Source: Hymenobacter mellowenesis
GTDB lineage: Bacteria > Bacteroidota > Bacteroidia > Cytophagales > Hymenobacteraceae
Direction: 5' to 3'
DNA: 64,000 nucleotides
Assembly (NCBI RefSeq): GCF_030581005.1
Contig: NZ_JAUQSX010000018.1
Coordinates: forward strand, 56,088 to 120,087
A program made the position numbers and the translations under genes. Below, one piece after another: positions 23,976-33,194 of the stretch (position 1 is the stretch's first letter; every line of letters begins with the position of its first letter). The notes beneath the pieces were generated by a model that did not search any database, was not told the origin of the DNA, and saw only the letters and a program-made list of their open reading frames with translations.

Positions 23976-26588
23976 ATGAAAAAACCACTACGCTACCTGT
24001 TGTTACTCCTGCTGGCGCTGGGCCTCACGTGCCCGGCTCACGCTACTGCCCCGCCCGCCGCCGGCCACTCCCTAAGCCTCGCGCTGAACCCCGATGGCAC
24101 GCTGCGGGCCGGGGTGAAAGGCTCCTTCGATGCCCATAATTTTCGGATGAGCACCGCGCCCGACGGACGGCCCGTATTCCGACCAGCGGGCACCACCGGA
24201 ACGGGCGATGAGCGGTGGGCGGACGGGTTTGGCCTGCCCAATGGCGTGGACGGAAGCGTTAATGTCGTGTTGCAGGCCGGAACCGATATGTATATCGGAG
24301 GCAGTTTTAGCTTCGTTGCGACGAGTAATGCAGGCGGGGTAGCCGCTAACTTTGTAGCGAAGTGGAACGGGACAACGTGGACCAGCCTGGGCACCGGACC
24401 GGGCAACGGCGTTGATAATACCGTTTCGGCGCTGGCGCTGGCCGGCAACGGAGATTTGTACGTGGGCGGGTTAATCAGCCGGGCCGGCGGGGTGGCCGTC
24501 AATGGCGTGGCGAAGTGGAACGGGACGACCTGGAGCCCCCTGGGCACGGGCCTGACCGACAGCGGCGGCCTGCCCGGCGTGGGGCAGGCATTGGTGGTGG
24601 CCGGTAATGGCGACCTGTACGCCGGCGGCCGCTTTGCTCAGGCCGGAGGCGGGCCCGCTAGTAACATCGCCCGCTGGAACGGGACGGCTTGGAGCCCCCT
24701 GGGCCTGGGCGCGGGCGTTACTAATCGCAACGAGCAGGTCAATGCGCTGGCGCTGGCCGCCAACGGGGACGTGTACGCGGGCGGCACCTTCAGCCAGGCC
24801 GGCGGCGTGGCCGCCAACAACATCGCCAAGTGGAACGGCACCGCCTGGAGTGGTCTGGGCGCGGGCGTAAACGGCGCGGTTTCCACGCTGGCCGTGGCCG
24901 GCAGTGGGGACGTGTACGTGGGCGGCAGTTTTACCCAAGCCGGCGGCGGGGCGGCCAGCAATGTGGCCCGGTGGAACGGCACGGCCTGGAGCCCCCTGGG
25001 CACGGGCCTGGACGCCCCCGTTCGGGTGCTCCTCGTGGCCGGCAACGGCGACGTGTACGCGGGCGGCAACTTTACCCAAGCCGGCGGAGTGGCGGCCAAC
25101 TACGTGGCCCGCTGGAACGGTACGGCCTGGAGCCGGCTGGGCACGGGCGCGGGCCTGAACAACGCGGTTTCCGCGCTGGTCCTGGCCAGCAATGGGGACG
25201 TGTACGCGGGCGGCTTTTTCATCAAAGCCGACGGGATTCCGGCCAGCGCTATGGCCGTGTGGAACGGCACGGCCTGGAGCAGCCTGGGCCTGGGCACGGG
25301 CAATGGCGTGTATGGCGGCGTTTATGCGGTGGCCGTGGCTGGCAACGGCGACGTGTACGTGGGCGGCAGCTTCACCCAGGTCGGCAGCGTGGCGGCCAAC
25401 AACATCGCCAAGTGGAACGGCACTGCCTGGAGCCCCCTGGGCACGGGTACGGCCTACGGCAGCTCGCTGGGCAATATCCTGGCGCTGGCGCTGGCCAGCA
25501 ATGGGGATTTGTACGTGGGCGGCAACATCACCCAAGCCGGCGGCGTGGCGGCCTACTTTGTAGCCAAGTGGAACGGCACCGCCTGGAGCCCGCTGGGCGC
25601 GGGCATGGCCCCGCTGAATACCGCCGGCGCCGTGCTGGCCCTGGCCGTGGCCGGCAATGGCGACGTGTACGCGGGCGGCCGCTTCACCCAGGCCGGGGGC
25701 GTGACGGCCAACCGGGTGGCCAAATGGAACGGCAGCGTTTGGAGCGCCCTGGGCACGGGCTTCGCTGATAGAAACGACGTGGTGAATGCCCTGGCAATAG
25801 CGAGTAATGGCGACGTGTACGCGGGAGGCTCCTTCACCCAGACCGGCGGGGTGACCACTGCTAATGTGGCCAAGTGGAACGGGACGGCCTGGAGCCCCCT
25901 GGGCGCAGGCGTGAATGCCACTGTTTGGGCCCTGGCAACAGCGGGCAATGGGGACGTGTACGCAGGCGGGCAGTTCACCGCCGCCGGCGGAGGCGCCGCT
26001 AATGCCATTGCCAAATGGAACGGAACGACCTGGAGCCCTCTGGGCACGGGCCTGACCTCTGGCGGCTTCACGGGCTTTGTCGGTGCATTGACCGTAGCGA
26101 GCAACGGGGATGTTTACGCGGGCGGCAACTTCGCCCAAGCCGGTGCCGGAACGGCCAATAACGTAGCGAAGTGGAACGGGACGACCTGGAGTAGCCTAGG
26201 CACGGGACTGAGTAATACGGTGTCCAGTGTGGCCCTTGGGGCCACGGGCAAGCTGCACGCGGGTGGTTCTTTCGCCGCCACCGGCGACGCCAGCAAACTC
26301 ATGTCCCGCTTCGCCATCTACGACCCCAACGCCCCGCTAGCCGCTGCCGCCGCCCAAGCCGCGCCCGCCGCGCAGCTCTTCCCCAACCCGGCCCACGGCG
26401 CGGCCACGCTGCGCCTGCCCGCCGGCGCGCCCCGCCTGCCCCTCACCCTCGCCAATGCGCTGGGCCAGGTGCTGCGCCGCTACCCCGCCCCGGCCACCGC
26501 CGAGGCCGTGCTGGACCTGCGCGGCCTGCCCGTCGGCGCCTACATAGTGCGTTGCGGCGAATTCAGCCAGCGACTGGTGGTGGAGTAG
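23976..26588 (+). CDS. T9SS-sorted surface protein with 13 WNGT.W repeats, copy 1
   Basis: An 870-residue surface protein. A signal peptide (LLLLLLALGLTCPAHA) is followed by an N-terminal region ending at GTGDERW. The repeat array follows: 13 copies of a module with a GNGDVYVGG-type start and a KWNGTAWSPLGTG end, about 45-55 residues each. The GDxY/AGG and WNGT.W pattern is beta-propeller-like. The C-terminus is a type IX secretion sorting domain (LFPNPAHGAATLRL ... GAYIVRCGEFSQRLVVE), which exports and attaches the protein to the cell surface. ATG 23976 begins the signal peptide. A paralogue follows directly. Confidence 0.9.
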   Translation: MKKPLRYLLLLLLALGLTCPAHATAPPAAGHSLSLALNPDGTLRAGVKGSFDAHNFRMSTAPDGRPVFRPAGTTGTGDERWADGFGLPNGVDGSVNVVLQAGTDMYIGGSFSFVATSNAGGVAANFVAKWNGTTWTSLGTGPGNGVDNTVSALALAGNGDLYVGGLISRAGGVAVNGVAKWNGTTWSPLGTGLTDSGGLPGVGQALVVAGNGDLYAGGRFAQAGGGPASNIARWNGTAWSPLGLGAGVTNRNEQVNALALAANGDVYAGGTFSQAGGVAANNIAKWNGTAWSGLGAGVNGAVSTLAVAGSGDVYVGGSFTQAGGGAASNVARWNGTAWSPLGTGLDAPVRVLLVAGNGDVYAGGNFTQAGGVAANYVARWNGTAWSRLGTGAGLNNAVSALVLASNGDVYAGGFFIKADGIPASAMAVWNGTAWSSLGLGTGNGVYGGVYAVAVAGNGDVYVGGSFTQVGSVAANNIAKWNGTAWSPLGTGTAYGSSLGNILALALASNGDLYVGGNITQAGGVAAYFVAKWNGTAWSPLGAGMAPLNTAGAVLALAVAGNGDVYAGGRFTQAGGVTANRVAKWNGSVWSALGTGFADRNDVVNALAIASNGDVYAGGSFTQTGGVTTANVAKWNGTAWSPLGAGVNATVWALATAGNGDVYAGGQFTAAGGGAANAIAKWNGTTWSPLGTGLTSGGFTGFVGALTVASNGDVYAGGNFAQAGAGTANNVAKWNGTTWSSLGTGLSNTVSSVALGATGKLHAGGSFAATGDASKLMSRFAIYDPNAPLAAAAAQAAPAAQLFPNPAHGAATLRLPAGAPRLPLTLANALGQVLRRYPAPATAEAVLDLRGLPVGAYIVRCGEFSQRLVVE

Positions 26589-26722
26589 GCGCGGAGGAAG
26601 GCGCGCTTCCAACGGACCGCAAACCCAACCCGGTCAGCCAAAAAAGCCCGCGCGCAAGGGAACGACGGCCCCGCCCCGGCAGCGCCTCCAAAGAAAAAAC
26701 GGCGCCATTGCCGCAGAAAAAC

Positions 26723-26760
26723 AACGCCTTCGGCCACCCGGCCGGGGGCGTTGGTCATTT
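26723..26760 (+). terminator. Weak hairpin terminator between the two repeat proteins
   Basis: AACGCC/GGCGTT and CGGCC/GGCCG pair around a short loop, followed by a partial T-run. It is the only structured element in the 230-base gap between the two T9SS genes; the rest holds nothing I can assign. Confidence 0.45.
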
Positions 26761-26820
26761 AGGGGGCCTCCTTCGGGCATCATTATTGCGCACGGCCGAC
26801 GACTCATTCCTTCAATCCCT

Positions 26821-29457
26821 ATGACCAAAAAGTTACTGCCTTCGCTGCTCCTGTTTCTGTGCTGGCTGGGCCTGAGTGGCGCGGCACGGGCCAATGGCCT
26901 AGCCCCGACGGGCCGCCCGCTGGCCGCCGCCCTCAGCCCCGACGGCACCCTCCGGCCCGGCGTGAACGGTTCGTTCGACGCCCGTCGGTTTCGGATGAGT
27001 ACGGCGCCCGATGGGCGGCCGGTGTTTAGTCCGGCCAGCCTCACCGGTACGGGCGACGAGCGGTGGCAGGACGGCCTCGGGCTGAACGGCGCCGAGCGGC
27101 GGGTGAATACCGTGGTGCGGGCTGGCAACGACATTTACGTGGGCGGCGCGTTCCGGCTCATCGGCAACATCGTGGCCAATTACGTGGCCAAGTGGAACGG
27201 CACGGTATGGAGCTCCCTCGGCACCGGCCCGGCCAATGGCACCAACTCCGAGGTGCTGACGCTGGCCGTGGCCCCGAACGGCGACGTGTACGCGAGCGGC
27301 TTGTTCAGTCTGGCTGGCAACGTCCCCGCCGACGGCATCGCCAAATGGAACGGCACCGCGTGGAGCCCCTTGGGCACGGGCCCAACCGGCGGCCTCGACG
27401 GCTTCGCCTATGCCCTGGCCGTGGCGCCCAACGGCGACCTGTACGCGGGCGGCACCATCACCCAGGCCGGCGGGCTGCCGGCCAATGGCGTGGCCCGGTG
27501 GAACGGCACCGCTTGGAGCGCCCTCGGCGCCGGCGTCAGCCTGGGCAGCGCGAGCGGGCGCCCCGTCAGCGCGCTGGCCGTGGCCCCCAACGGCGACGTG
27601 TACGCGGGCGGCAGTTTCACGGAGGCCGGCGGGTTGCCGGCCAACGGCGTGGCCCGCTGGAACGGCACGGCTTGGAATGTCCTCGGCACCAGCGCGGCCA
27701 ACGGCACCAACGGCGGCGTATTCGCCCTGGCCATTGGCACCAATGGCGACCTGTACGTGGGCGGTAGCTTCACCCAGGCCGGTGCCGTGCCCGCCAACAA
27801 CGTGGCCCGCTGGAACGGCACCGCCTGGAGCGCCTTGGGCACGGGCGTGGCCAACGCGGCCCCGGCGGTGGTGACAATGGGCGTGGCCGCCAATGGCGAC
27901 TTGTACGTCGGCGGCAACCTCACGCAGGTGGGCGGGGCTACCGTGAGCCGGGTGGCCCGCTGGAATGGCACGGCCTGGAGCGCCGTGGGCACGCCCCCGG
28001 CCAACGCCATCGGCACCACCATCAATGCGCTGGCGGTGGCTGGCAACGGCGACGTGTACGCGGCCAGCACCAGCGCCAACACCATTGCCGGCGCGGCCGC
28101 TTACTACCTGCTTCGCTGGAACGGCACGGCCTGGAACACCGTCAGCACTGGCCTGAACGGCGTATTCGGCCTCACCTACAACCCCGCCATTAATGCGATA
28201 ACGACTGCTGCCAACGGCGACGTGTACGCGGCCGGCGAGCTCCGCATGGCCGGCAGCGCCGTGGTGAGCGGGGTAGCCCGGTGGAACGGTACGGCCTGGA
28301 GCGACGTAGGCCCCGCCACTGCCAACATCAACAACACCGTGCGGGCCGTGGCCGTGGCTGCCAACGGCGACGTGTACATTGGCGGCATTTTTACGCAAAT
28401 TGGCACCGCCGCCATCAGCTACGTGGCCCGCTGGAACGGTACGGCTTGGAGCGCCCTGGGCACAGCTGGCAGCCTGAATAACTCCGTGAATGCGCTGGTC
28501 GTGGCGAGCAACGGCGATGTGTACGCCGGCGGCACCTTCACCCAGGCTGGCAACGCCGGCATTGGCTACGTAGCCCGCTGGAACGGCACCGCCTGGAACC
28601 CTCTGGGCACGGGCACCCCCAACGGCGTGAATGGCCCTGTGAGTGCCCTGGCGCTGGCCGGCAACGGGGATTTGTACGTGGGCGGTGCTTTCGACAATGC
28701 CAGCGGCATCATCGCCAACAACGTGGCCAAGTGGAACGGCACGGCCTGGAGCGCCCTGGGCGCCGGCCCGGCCAACGGCGTCAATGCCTTCGTGGACGCC
28801 CTGGCGGTGGCTGGCAGCGGCGAGGTGTATGCGGGCGGCGGCTTCGCGCAGGCCGGAGGCGTGCCCGCCAGCCGGGTGGCCCGCTGGAACGGCACGGCCT
28901 GGGGCGCGCTGGGCACGGGCGCCCCCACCGGCACCAATGGCGAGGTGTACACGCTGGGCGTGGCCGGCAATGGCGAGGTGTACGTAGGCGGCAACTTCAC
29001 ACAGTTCGACGGCATCGCAGCGGCCCGCGTCGCCCGTTGGACTGGCACTACGTGGAGCCCGCTCGGCACCGGGCTCAACAACCTGGTCACCGCCCTCACC
29101 ATCGGGCCAGGCGGCAAGGTCTACGTCGGTGGGTCTTTCACGGGCGTGGGCGATGGCAGCAAGGTCATGTCCCGCTTCGCCATCTACGACCCCAGCGCGC
29201 CGCTACTGGCAGTCCGGGCCACGGCGCCGGCCGGTTTCGCGGCCTTCTTCCCCAACCCGGCCCACGGCGCAGCCACCCTGCATCTGCCCGCCGGCGCCCC
29301 CCGCCTGCCCCTTACGCTGGTCGACGTGCAAGGCCGCACCGTGCGGCAGTTTCCCGCCCCGGCCGCTTCTGAGGCTACGGTGGACCTGCGCGGCCTGCCC
29401 GCCGGCACCTACGTGGTGCGTTGCGGCCAGTTCTCACAGCGCCTGGTGGTGGAGTAG
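26821..29457 (+). CDS. T9SS-sorted surface protein with 13 WNGT.W repeats, copy 2
   Basis: An 878-residue paralogue of the preceding protein, with the same order: signal peptide (LLFLCWLGLSGAARA), a related N-terminal segment (FRMSTAPDGRPVFSPAS), 13 WNGTAW-type repeat modules and a T9SS C-terminal domain (FFPNPAHGAATLHLPAGAPR ... QFSQRLVVE). The repeats mostly have RWNGTAW rather than KWNGTAW, with KWNGTVW, RWTGTTW and other variants. Both copies keep 13 WNG/WTG modules, so the array length has been kept since duplication. Ligand or role (adhesion, glycan binding) is not known. Confidence 0.9.
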   Translation: MTKKLLPSLLLFLCWLGLSGAARANGLAPTGRPLAAALSPDGTLRPGVNGSFDARRFRMSTAPDGRPVFSPASLTGTGDERWQDGLGLNGAERRVNTVVRAGNDIYVGGAFRLIGNIVANYVAKWNGTVWSSLGTGPANGTNSEVLTLAVAPNGDVYASGLFSLAGNVPADGIAKWNGTAWSPLGTGPTGGLDGFAYALAVAPNGDLYAGGTITQAGGLPANGVARWNGTAWSALGAGVSLGSASGRPVSALAVAPNGDVYAGGSFTEAGGLPANGVARWNGTAWNVLGTSAANGTNGGVFALAIGTNGDLYVGGSFTQAGAVPANNVARWNGTAWSALGTGVANAAPAVVTMGVAANGDLYVGGNLTQVGGATVSRVARWNGTAWSAVGTPPANAIGTTINALAVAGNGDVYAASTSANTIAGAAAYYLLRWNGTAWNTVSTGLNGVFGLTYNPAINAITTAANGDVYAAGELRMAGSAVVSGVARWNGTAWSDVGPATANINNTVRAVAVAANGDVYIGGIFTQIGTAAISYVARWNGTAWSALGTAGSLNNSVNALVVASNGDVYAGGTFTQAGNAGIGYVARWNGTAWNPLGTGTPNGVNGPVSALALAGNGDLYVGGAFDNASGIIANNVAKWNGTAWSALGAGPANGVNAFVDALAVAGSGEVYAGGGFAQAGGVPASRVARWNGTAWGALGTGAPTGTNGEVYTLGVAGNGEVYVGGNFTQFDGIAAARVARWTGTTWSPLGTGLNNLVTALTIGPGGKVYVGGSFTGVGDGSKVMSRFAIYDPSAPLLAVRATAPAGFAAFFPNPAHGAATLHLPAGAPRLPLTLVDVQGRTVRQFPAPAASEATVDLRGLPAGTYVVRCGQFSQRLVVE

Positions 29458-29465
29458 GGGAGGAG

Positions 29466-29525
29466 TTTTCACCAATAGAAAAGCCCGCGGACTAATTGGC
29501 CAGCGGGCTTTTCTATTGGTGAAAA
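29466..29525. terminator. Strong bidirectional terminator
   Basis: Arms 29466-29488 and 29503-29525 are perfect reverse complements over 23 bp with a 14-base loop. It separates convergent genes and carries T/A-rich flanks, so it can end both transcripts. Confidence 0.9.
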
Positions 29526-29531
29526 GGTTAT

Positions 29532-29762
29532 TTAAACGGCCGGCTTCGGCGCGGGCAGGTCAAACGCCGTGGCATCGTGCTCGAAATGGCCTTTGTGCGA
29601 GCCATCGCAAAACGGCTTTTGCTTGGAAAGCCCGCAACGGCAGATGCTGATGCGCTGGCGCCCGCCGAGGCCGTAGGCGTTGCCTTGGGCATCTACGAGT
29701 TCGATTTCTTCGCCCTCCACGCGGAGGGAGCCATTGGAAAGGACGGTGAGTTTGGTGGCCAT
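29532..29762 (-). CDS. CDGSH iron-sulfur domain protein
   Basis: A 76-residue protein with one CDGSH [2Fe-2S] motif: C41, C43, C52 and H56 in CRCGLSKQKPFCDGSHKG. These bind a redox-active cluster. The short N-terminal beta strands (LTVLSNGSLRVEGEEIELVD) match small bacterial members. It is a single gene between terminator and palindrome. The physiological role of bacterial CDGSH proteins is generally unclear (iron-sulfur or redox sensing). Confidence 0.93.
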   Translation of the reverse strand: MATKLTVLSNGSLRVEGEEIELVDAQGNAYGLGGRQRISICRCGLSKQKPFCDGSHKGHFEHDATAFDLPAPKPAV

Positions 29763-29773
29763 TTTAGTAGGGT

Positions 29774-29881
29774 TGAGTTTTGAGAGTTGAATATTGGTTT
29801 AGGAAGGCATTGGAGTTTTAAAAGTTGAATGTTGAAGGTTGGAAGATGAACAACAACCCAACATTCAACCCTCAAAACTCA
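29774..29881. repeat. Imperfect palindrome between CDGSH and GNAT genes
   Basis: Arms 29774-29796 and 29859-29881 are reverse complements over 23 bp with two mismatches; the stop codon of the acetyltransferase lies within the right arm. Its sequence (TGAGTTTTGAG..GTTGAAT) is not a member of the dispersed family. Confidence 0.65.
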
Positions 29882-30406
29882 TAACTCTTTTCTCATGATG
29901 TAGTCGTTCATGAAATACGGGCCGATGGGCACGTCCACCTCGCGCTGGCGGGCAAAGCCGCGCCGCTCGTAGAAGGCGATGGCGGGGTTGTAGCGGTTCA
30001 CGTTCAGGTCGAGAAAGGTGCCGCCGGCGGCGCGGGCCGCGTTTTCCACCGCTTCGATGAGGTGCACGCCCAGGCCCTGGCCCTGCCGGGTAGGCAGCAC
30101 GTAAATCTTGTGCAGCTTGTAGCCCGTGCCGCCGTCTTCCCCGGCCGGCAACGGGCTGAAGGAGGCGAAGCCCGCCGGCTCGCCCTCCACATACGCCAGC
30201 AGAAACGAGTGCTGCTGCTCCGCCATCTGCCGCTTCAGCGAGGCCGAAGTGTAAATGACCCGGTACATATACTCCAGCTGCTCGCGCGAGATGATGAAGC
30301 GGTAAGTGGGCTCCCACGTGGCTTCGGCGAGGCCCATGATGGTGGGAATGTCCTGGAGCGTGGCGGGCTCGATGCGCGTCGGCGCGAGGGGGGCGTCAGA
30401 TGTCAT
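29879..30406 (-). CDS. GNAT family N-acetyltransferase
   Basis: A 175-residue acetyl-CoA-dependent transferase. The GNAT fold is evident: a beta-alpha start (RIEPATLQDIPTIMGLAEATW), a FLLAYVEGEPAGFASF core strand, the motif A acetyl-CoA loop LPTRQGQGLGVHLIEAVENAARAAG (R/Q-x-x-G-x-G/A form) and the motif B strand LNVNRYNPAIAFYERRGF. ATG 30406 was chosen from a cluster of in-frame starts since the family begins with RIEPATxxD. The substrate is not predictable. The gene runs towards the CDGSH gene. Confidence 0.9.
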   Translation of the reverse strand: MTSDAPLAPTRIEPATLQDIPTIMGLAEATWEPTYRFIISREQLEYMYRVIYTSASLKRQMAEQQHSFLLAYVEGEPAGFASFSPLPAGEDGGTGYKLHKIYVLPTRQGQGLGVHLIEAVENAARAAGGTFLDLNVNRYNPAIAFYERRGFARQREVDVPIGPYFMNDYIMRKEL

Positions 30407-30520
30407 AAGCGGCAAAACACGAAATTGGGGCGAAAAAACCGAAACCGGCCGCCAGCGCTGATACGGTTGGCGCGCTCCTTGCGTTAAAAGCTTCATTCCC
30501 GTTTCAAAACCGACTCTTCT

Positions 30521-30988
30521 ATGCAAGCCTCTGCCTTCGTTTTTCTGCTGATTTCCGGCCTGCCCTTCGCCGGCCATGCCCAGGCCAACCCCGCCCAGGC
30601 CGAGCTGCTGCGGCGCGGCGAGCTCACAGGTGCCCGTCCCTCGGCCCGGCCGCAGACGCAAGCCAGTTTCCCGGTTGCCCGCCGCGCCGCGCCCGCTTCC
30701 GACCCTGTGCAGCAGCATTTCCTCAACGCCGACGTGAACCTGGCCCAGACCAGCGCCAGCCAGCTGCCCGACCTCTACGAGCGGTTCATGGCCACCACCC
30801 GCGACGAGCGCCGCGCCTGGAGCTACGCGCAGTGGGACGCCGCCGGCCAGGTCCTCACCCGCCTCAACCAGCGCTACGAACAGGTCCGCACCGACCTGCC
30901 CTTCGAGGAGCGCCTGCGCATCCGCAGCTTCCAGGGCGAGTTCCACACCCTGCGCGGCGCCCGCGACGTGAAAGAAAAACTCGACTAA
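30521..30988 (+). CDS. Small secreted hypothetical protein
   Basis: A 155-residue protein with a signal peptide (FVFLLISGLPFAGHAQA). The mature part is rich in Ala, Arg and Gln, with a helical C-terminal half (LYERFMATTRDERRAW, LTRLNQRYEQVRTDLPFEERLR). No domain is recognised. It is transcribed away from the acetyltransferase gene and followed by a dispersed palindrome. A periplasmic helical protein of unknown role. Confidence 0.65.
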   Translation: MQASAFVFLLISGLPFAGHAQANPAQAELLRRGELTGARPSARPQTQASFPVARRAAPASDPVQQHFLNADVNLAQTSASQLPDLYERFMATTRDERRAWSYAQWDAAGQVLTRLNQRYEQVRTDLPFEERLRIRSFQGEFHTLRGARDVKEKLD

Positions 30989-31007
30989 CACTTCGTGAGA
31001 ACAAACA

Positions 31008-31122
31008 AAAAACCGGTCATGCTGAGCGCAGTCGAAGCATCTCTACCGCGCAACTAATCCTTTCGATTGGGTTTACTACTGCGGTAGAGATGCTTCGACT
31101 GCGCTCAGCATGACCGGTTTTT
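31008..31122. repeat. Dispersed intergenic palindrome, GTCATGCTGAGCGCAG family
   Basis: Arms 31008-31049 and 31081-31122 are perfect reverse complements over 42 bp, the longest of the family here, around a 31-nt loop. It lies between convergent genes. Confidence 0.92.
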
Positions 31123-31147
31123 GTAATTCACCCAGAAGCCCCACGCC

Positions 31148-31594
31148 CTAGCCTTGGTCCTGCCGCGGCCCTTGCTGCACCAGCCACTTCATGGCCGCGG
31201 CCGGGTCGTCGAACTGCTCGATGGTAATGTGGGGCCGCAAGGCGGCAATGAACTCGTGGCTGGCAAACTGGTTTTCGCGGTCGGGCGAAAACAGGTAGGC
31301 CATGGCCTGCACGCCGGCTTTCACGGCCTGCGGCAGCCACTCGTACTGCAGCCAGGGCAGGGCGTCGCTCCAGTCGCCGCTGGTGTCGCTCTTGTCGTTC
31401 AATATTCGCGGATAGTCCAGCTGCTCACGCCATTGGGCCCCCTGCTGCACACCCCTGATAACCTCAGCCCCCGTGAGGTGGCCGTGCCAGCGCACGTATA
31501 ATATTCGCTGTTCGGGGTAGTAGAAATACTCGGCTAGCGGGGAGCCGTGGGCATCCGTTAGGCTGAGCAGTTGGGTAGGAGGAGAGGTGGGCAT
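31148..31594 (-). CDS. STAS/SpoIIAA-like hypothetical protein
   Basis: A 148-residue cytoplasmic protein. It starts with an N-terminal strand pair (LAEYFYYPEQRILYVRWHGHLTG), then helices with EVIRGVQQGAQWREQL and a repeated beta-alpha pattern, ending HITIEQFDDPAAAMKWLVQQ. The layout (strands that read like V-x-W-x-G-x-x-T, ILNDKSDTSGDWSDA loop, C-terminal helix) resembles the SpoIIAA/STAS-like proteins common in Hymenobacteraceae. No binding residue is visible. ATG 31594 is preferred; the longer frame adds a poor N-terminus. Confidence 0.65.
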   Translation of the reverse strand: MPTSPPTQLLSLTDAHGSPLAEYFYYPEQRILYVRWHGHLTGAEVIRGVQQGAQWREQLDYPRILNDKSDTSGDWSDALPWLQYEWLPQAVKAGVQAMAYLFSPDRENQFASHEFIAALRPHITIEQFDDPAAAMKWLVQQGPRQDQG

Positions 31595-31654
31595 GACAGG
31601 AAATTGCAATAATTTCGCAGAGTTTCCCAAATATAGTTAATAGTGAATTAAGGC

Positions 31655-31683
31655 TTTGTAATTCTCCTGCCTTGCTACCTTTG
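31655..31683 (+). promoter_or_regulatory. Bacteroidota promoter of the deoxynucleoside kinase
   Basis: TTTG at 31655-31658, a 17-base spacer and TACCTTTG (31676-31683) match the Bacteroidota consensus of a TTG -33 element and a TAnnTTTG -7 element. It lies 38 bases upstream of the kinase ATG. Confidence 0.75.
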
Positions 31684-31721
31684 GGGTTCTGCTTTTCACT
31701 CGCCTTTTTCGTTCGTAGCGC

Positions 31722-32345
31722 ATGCACATTGCCATCGTCGGCAACATTGGAGCCGGTAAAACCACCCTGGCCCACAAGCTGGCCCATCATTTTCGGTGGG
31801 AAGTATTTCTCGAAGATGTGGACGACAATCCGTATCTGAAAGATTTTTACCACGACATGCCCCGTTGGGCGTTCCACCTGCAGGTGTACTTCCTCAACGG
31901 CCGCTTCCGCCAGACGCAACGCATCAAGGAGCTGCAGAAGGCCGGCCGGGGCATCATCCAGGACCGCACCATCTACGAAGACGCGCACATCTTCGCCGCC
32001 AACCTGCACGAGTCGGGCCTGCTCGAAACCCGCGACTACAACAACTACTACGCGCTGTTCGAGTCGATGGTAGACCTCGTGGCGCCGCCCGATTTGCTCC
32101 TCTACCTCCGCGCCGACCTGCCCAAGCTCGTGAGCCAGATTGAGAAGCGCGGCCGCGACTACGAAAACAGCATCAGCATCGAGTACCTCAAAAGCCTCAA
32201 CGAGCACTACGAGAAGTGGATTGGCGAATACAGCGCCGGCCGCTCCCTCATCGTCGACGTGAGTGAGCTCGACTACGTGCGCAACCCCGAAGACCTCGGC
32301 ACCATCATCGACAAGATTAACAACACGCTTTTCGGCCTGTTTTAA
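31722..32345 (+). CDS. Deoxynucleoside kinase (dGK/dCK-like)
   Basis: A 207-residue P-loop kinase that phosphorylates deoxynucleosides for nucleotide salvage. It begins with the Walker A loop GNIGAGKT (residues 7-14) and carries FLEDVDDNPYL with its catalytic ED pair, FHLQVYFLNGRFRQ in the substrate-binding helix, GIIQDRTIYEDAHIFA with the conserved DR motif, and a lid-type RGRDYE region. The length fits bacterial dNKs. It has its own promoter upstream (31655-31683). The nucleoside specificity is unknown. Confidence 0.93.
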   Translation: MHIAIVGNIGAGKTTLAHKLAHHFRWEVFLEDVDDNPYLKDFYHDMPRWAFHLQVYFLNGRFRQTQRIKELQKAGRGIIQDRTIYEDAHIFAANLHESGLLETRDYNNYYALFESMVDLVAPPDLLLYLRADLPKLVSQIEKRGRDYENSISIEYLKSLNEHYEKWIGEYSAGRSLIVDVSELDYVRNPEDLGTIIDKINNTLFGLF

Positions 32346-32377
32346 GAAACAAAGGGGGGCGTTGTAAGGGCAAGAAA

Positions 32378-32486
32378 AGAACGTCATGCTGAGCGCAGCC
32401 GAAGCATCTCGCGTGCTGAAGTAATCCAATCGACAGGATTTGCTACCGCCCGCGAGATGCTTCGGCTACGCTCAGCATGACGTTCT
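32378..32486. repeat. Dispersed intergenic palindrome, GTCATGCTGAGCGCAG family
   Basis: Arms 32378-32413 and 32451-32486 are reverse complements over 36 bp with one mismatch, with a CATCTCGCG end rather than CATCTCTACCG. Lies between convergent genes. Confidence 0.9.
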
Positions 32487-32516
32487 GTTTATTCGCCTGC
32501 TCATCAATCCCAATCC

Positions 32517-33194
32517 TTACTCCCCGCCGGGCAGCGCCTCGTTGAAAAAATCAACCAGCGGCCGCGCCGCCCCAATGGCCGCCACCAACTGGTCCACAAA
32601 ATCGGGTGCCAGCACCTCCGCGTCGGTATAAAACCGGCCCACGCCGAACGTCTTCAGCCGCAGCCAGGTCAAATCCGGGTCGTCGGCTGCGTAGCCACGC
32701 GGCGGCCGCGTCAGCTGCGGCCCCGTCGTATCCAGCCCATCGGGGAAGTAACGCAACAGCTCCGGCGCCTGCCGCAGCCGATGAAACTCGTCGCTGCTAT
32801 AATGAATCTCCTGCCGGATGGCCGCCAGCAGCTCAGGGGTGGGGTGAAAGGTGCCCGCTCCCAGCCAGCTTTTGCCTTCAGGCTGAATGGCGATGAAATA
32901 CCCCGCCCGCGGCGCGTGGCGCCCGCCCCGCTTGAGGCCGGCGCCCATCCGGCGCTTGTAGGGCTCGGGGTCGCGGTGAGCGCGGTCGTTTTTGTGCAGC
33001 CGAAACATTACGTCGGTGGTGGTCAGGTTGGCCAGGTCGGGGTCGGTGGCGGCCACGCGGGCCAGCACCTGGCGCACCAGCTCGGTGCAGGCGGCGCGGG
33101 CGCGCTGGTAGTCGGAGCGGTGCTCGGCCATCCAGGCCGTGGTGTTGTTGGCCGCCAGCCGGGCCATAAAATCAAGCAGGTAATTCAGTTCCAT
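32517..33194 (-). CDS. DUF2461 family protein
   Basis: A 225-residue DUF2461 (TIGR02453-type) protein. The N-terminus has the family's NNTTAWMAEHRSDYQRAR helix; later come MFRLHKNDRAHRDPEPYKRRMGAG, GYFIAIQPEGKSWLGAGTF, and a LRLKTFGVGRFYTDAEVL segment. Family members are about 220 residues. No biochemical activity is established in the family. ATG 33194 begins directly at MELNYLLDF; an upstream in-frame start would run through low-complexity sequence. Confidence 0.88.
   Translation of the reverse strand: MELNYLLDFMARLAANNTTAWMAEHRSDYQRARAACTELVRQVLARVAATDPDLANLTTTDVMFRLHKNDRAHRDPEPYKRRMGAGLKRGGRHAPRAGYFIAIQPEGKSWLGAGTFHPTPELLAAIRQEIHYSSDEFHRLRQAPELLRYFPDGLDTTGPQLTRPPRGYAADDPDLTWLRLKTFGVGRFYTDAEVLAPDFVDQLVAAIGAARPLVDFFNEALPGGE

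Noticed and set aside
24471..26138. Long antisense frame through the first repeat protein
   Set aside because: An artefact of the GC-rich repeat array; the T9SS frame has the signal peptide and sorting domain.
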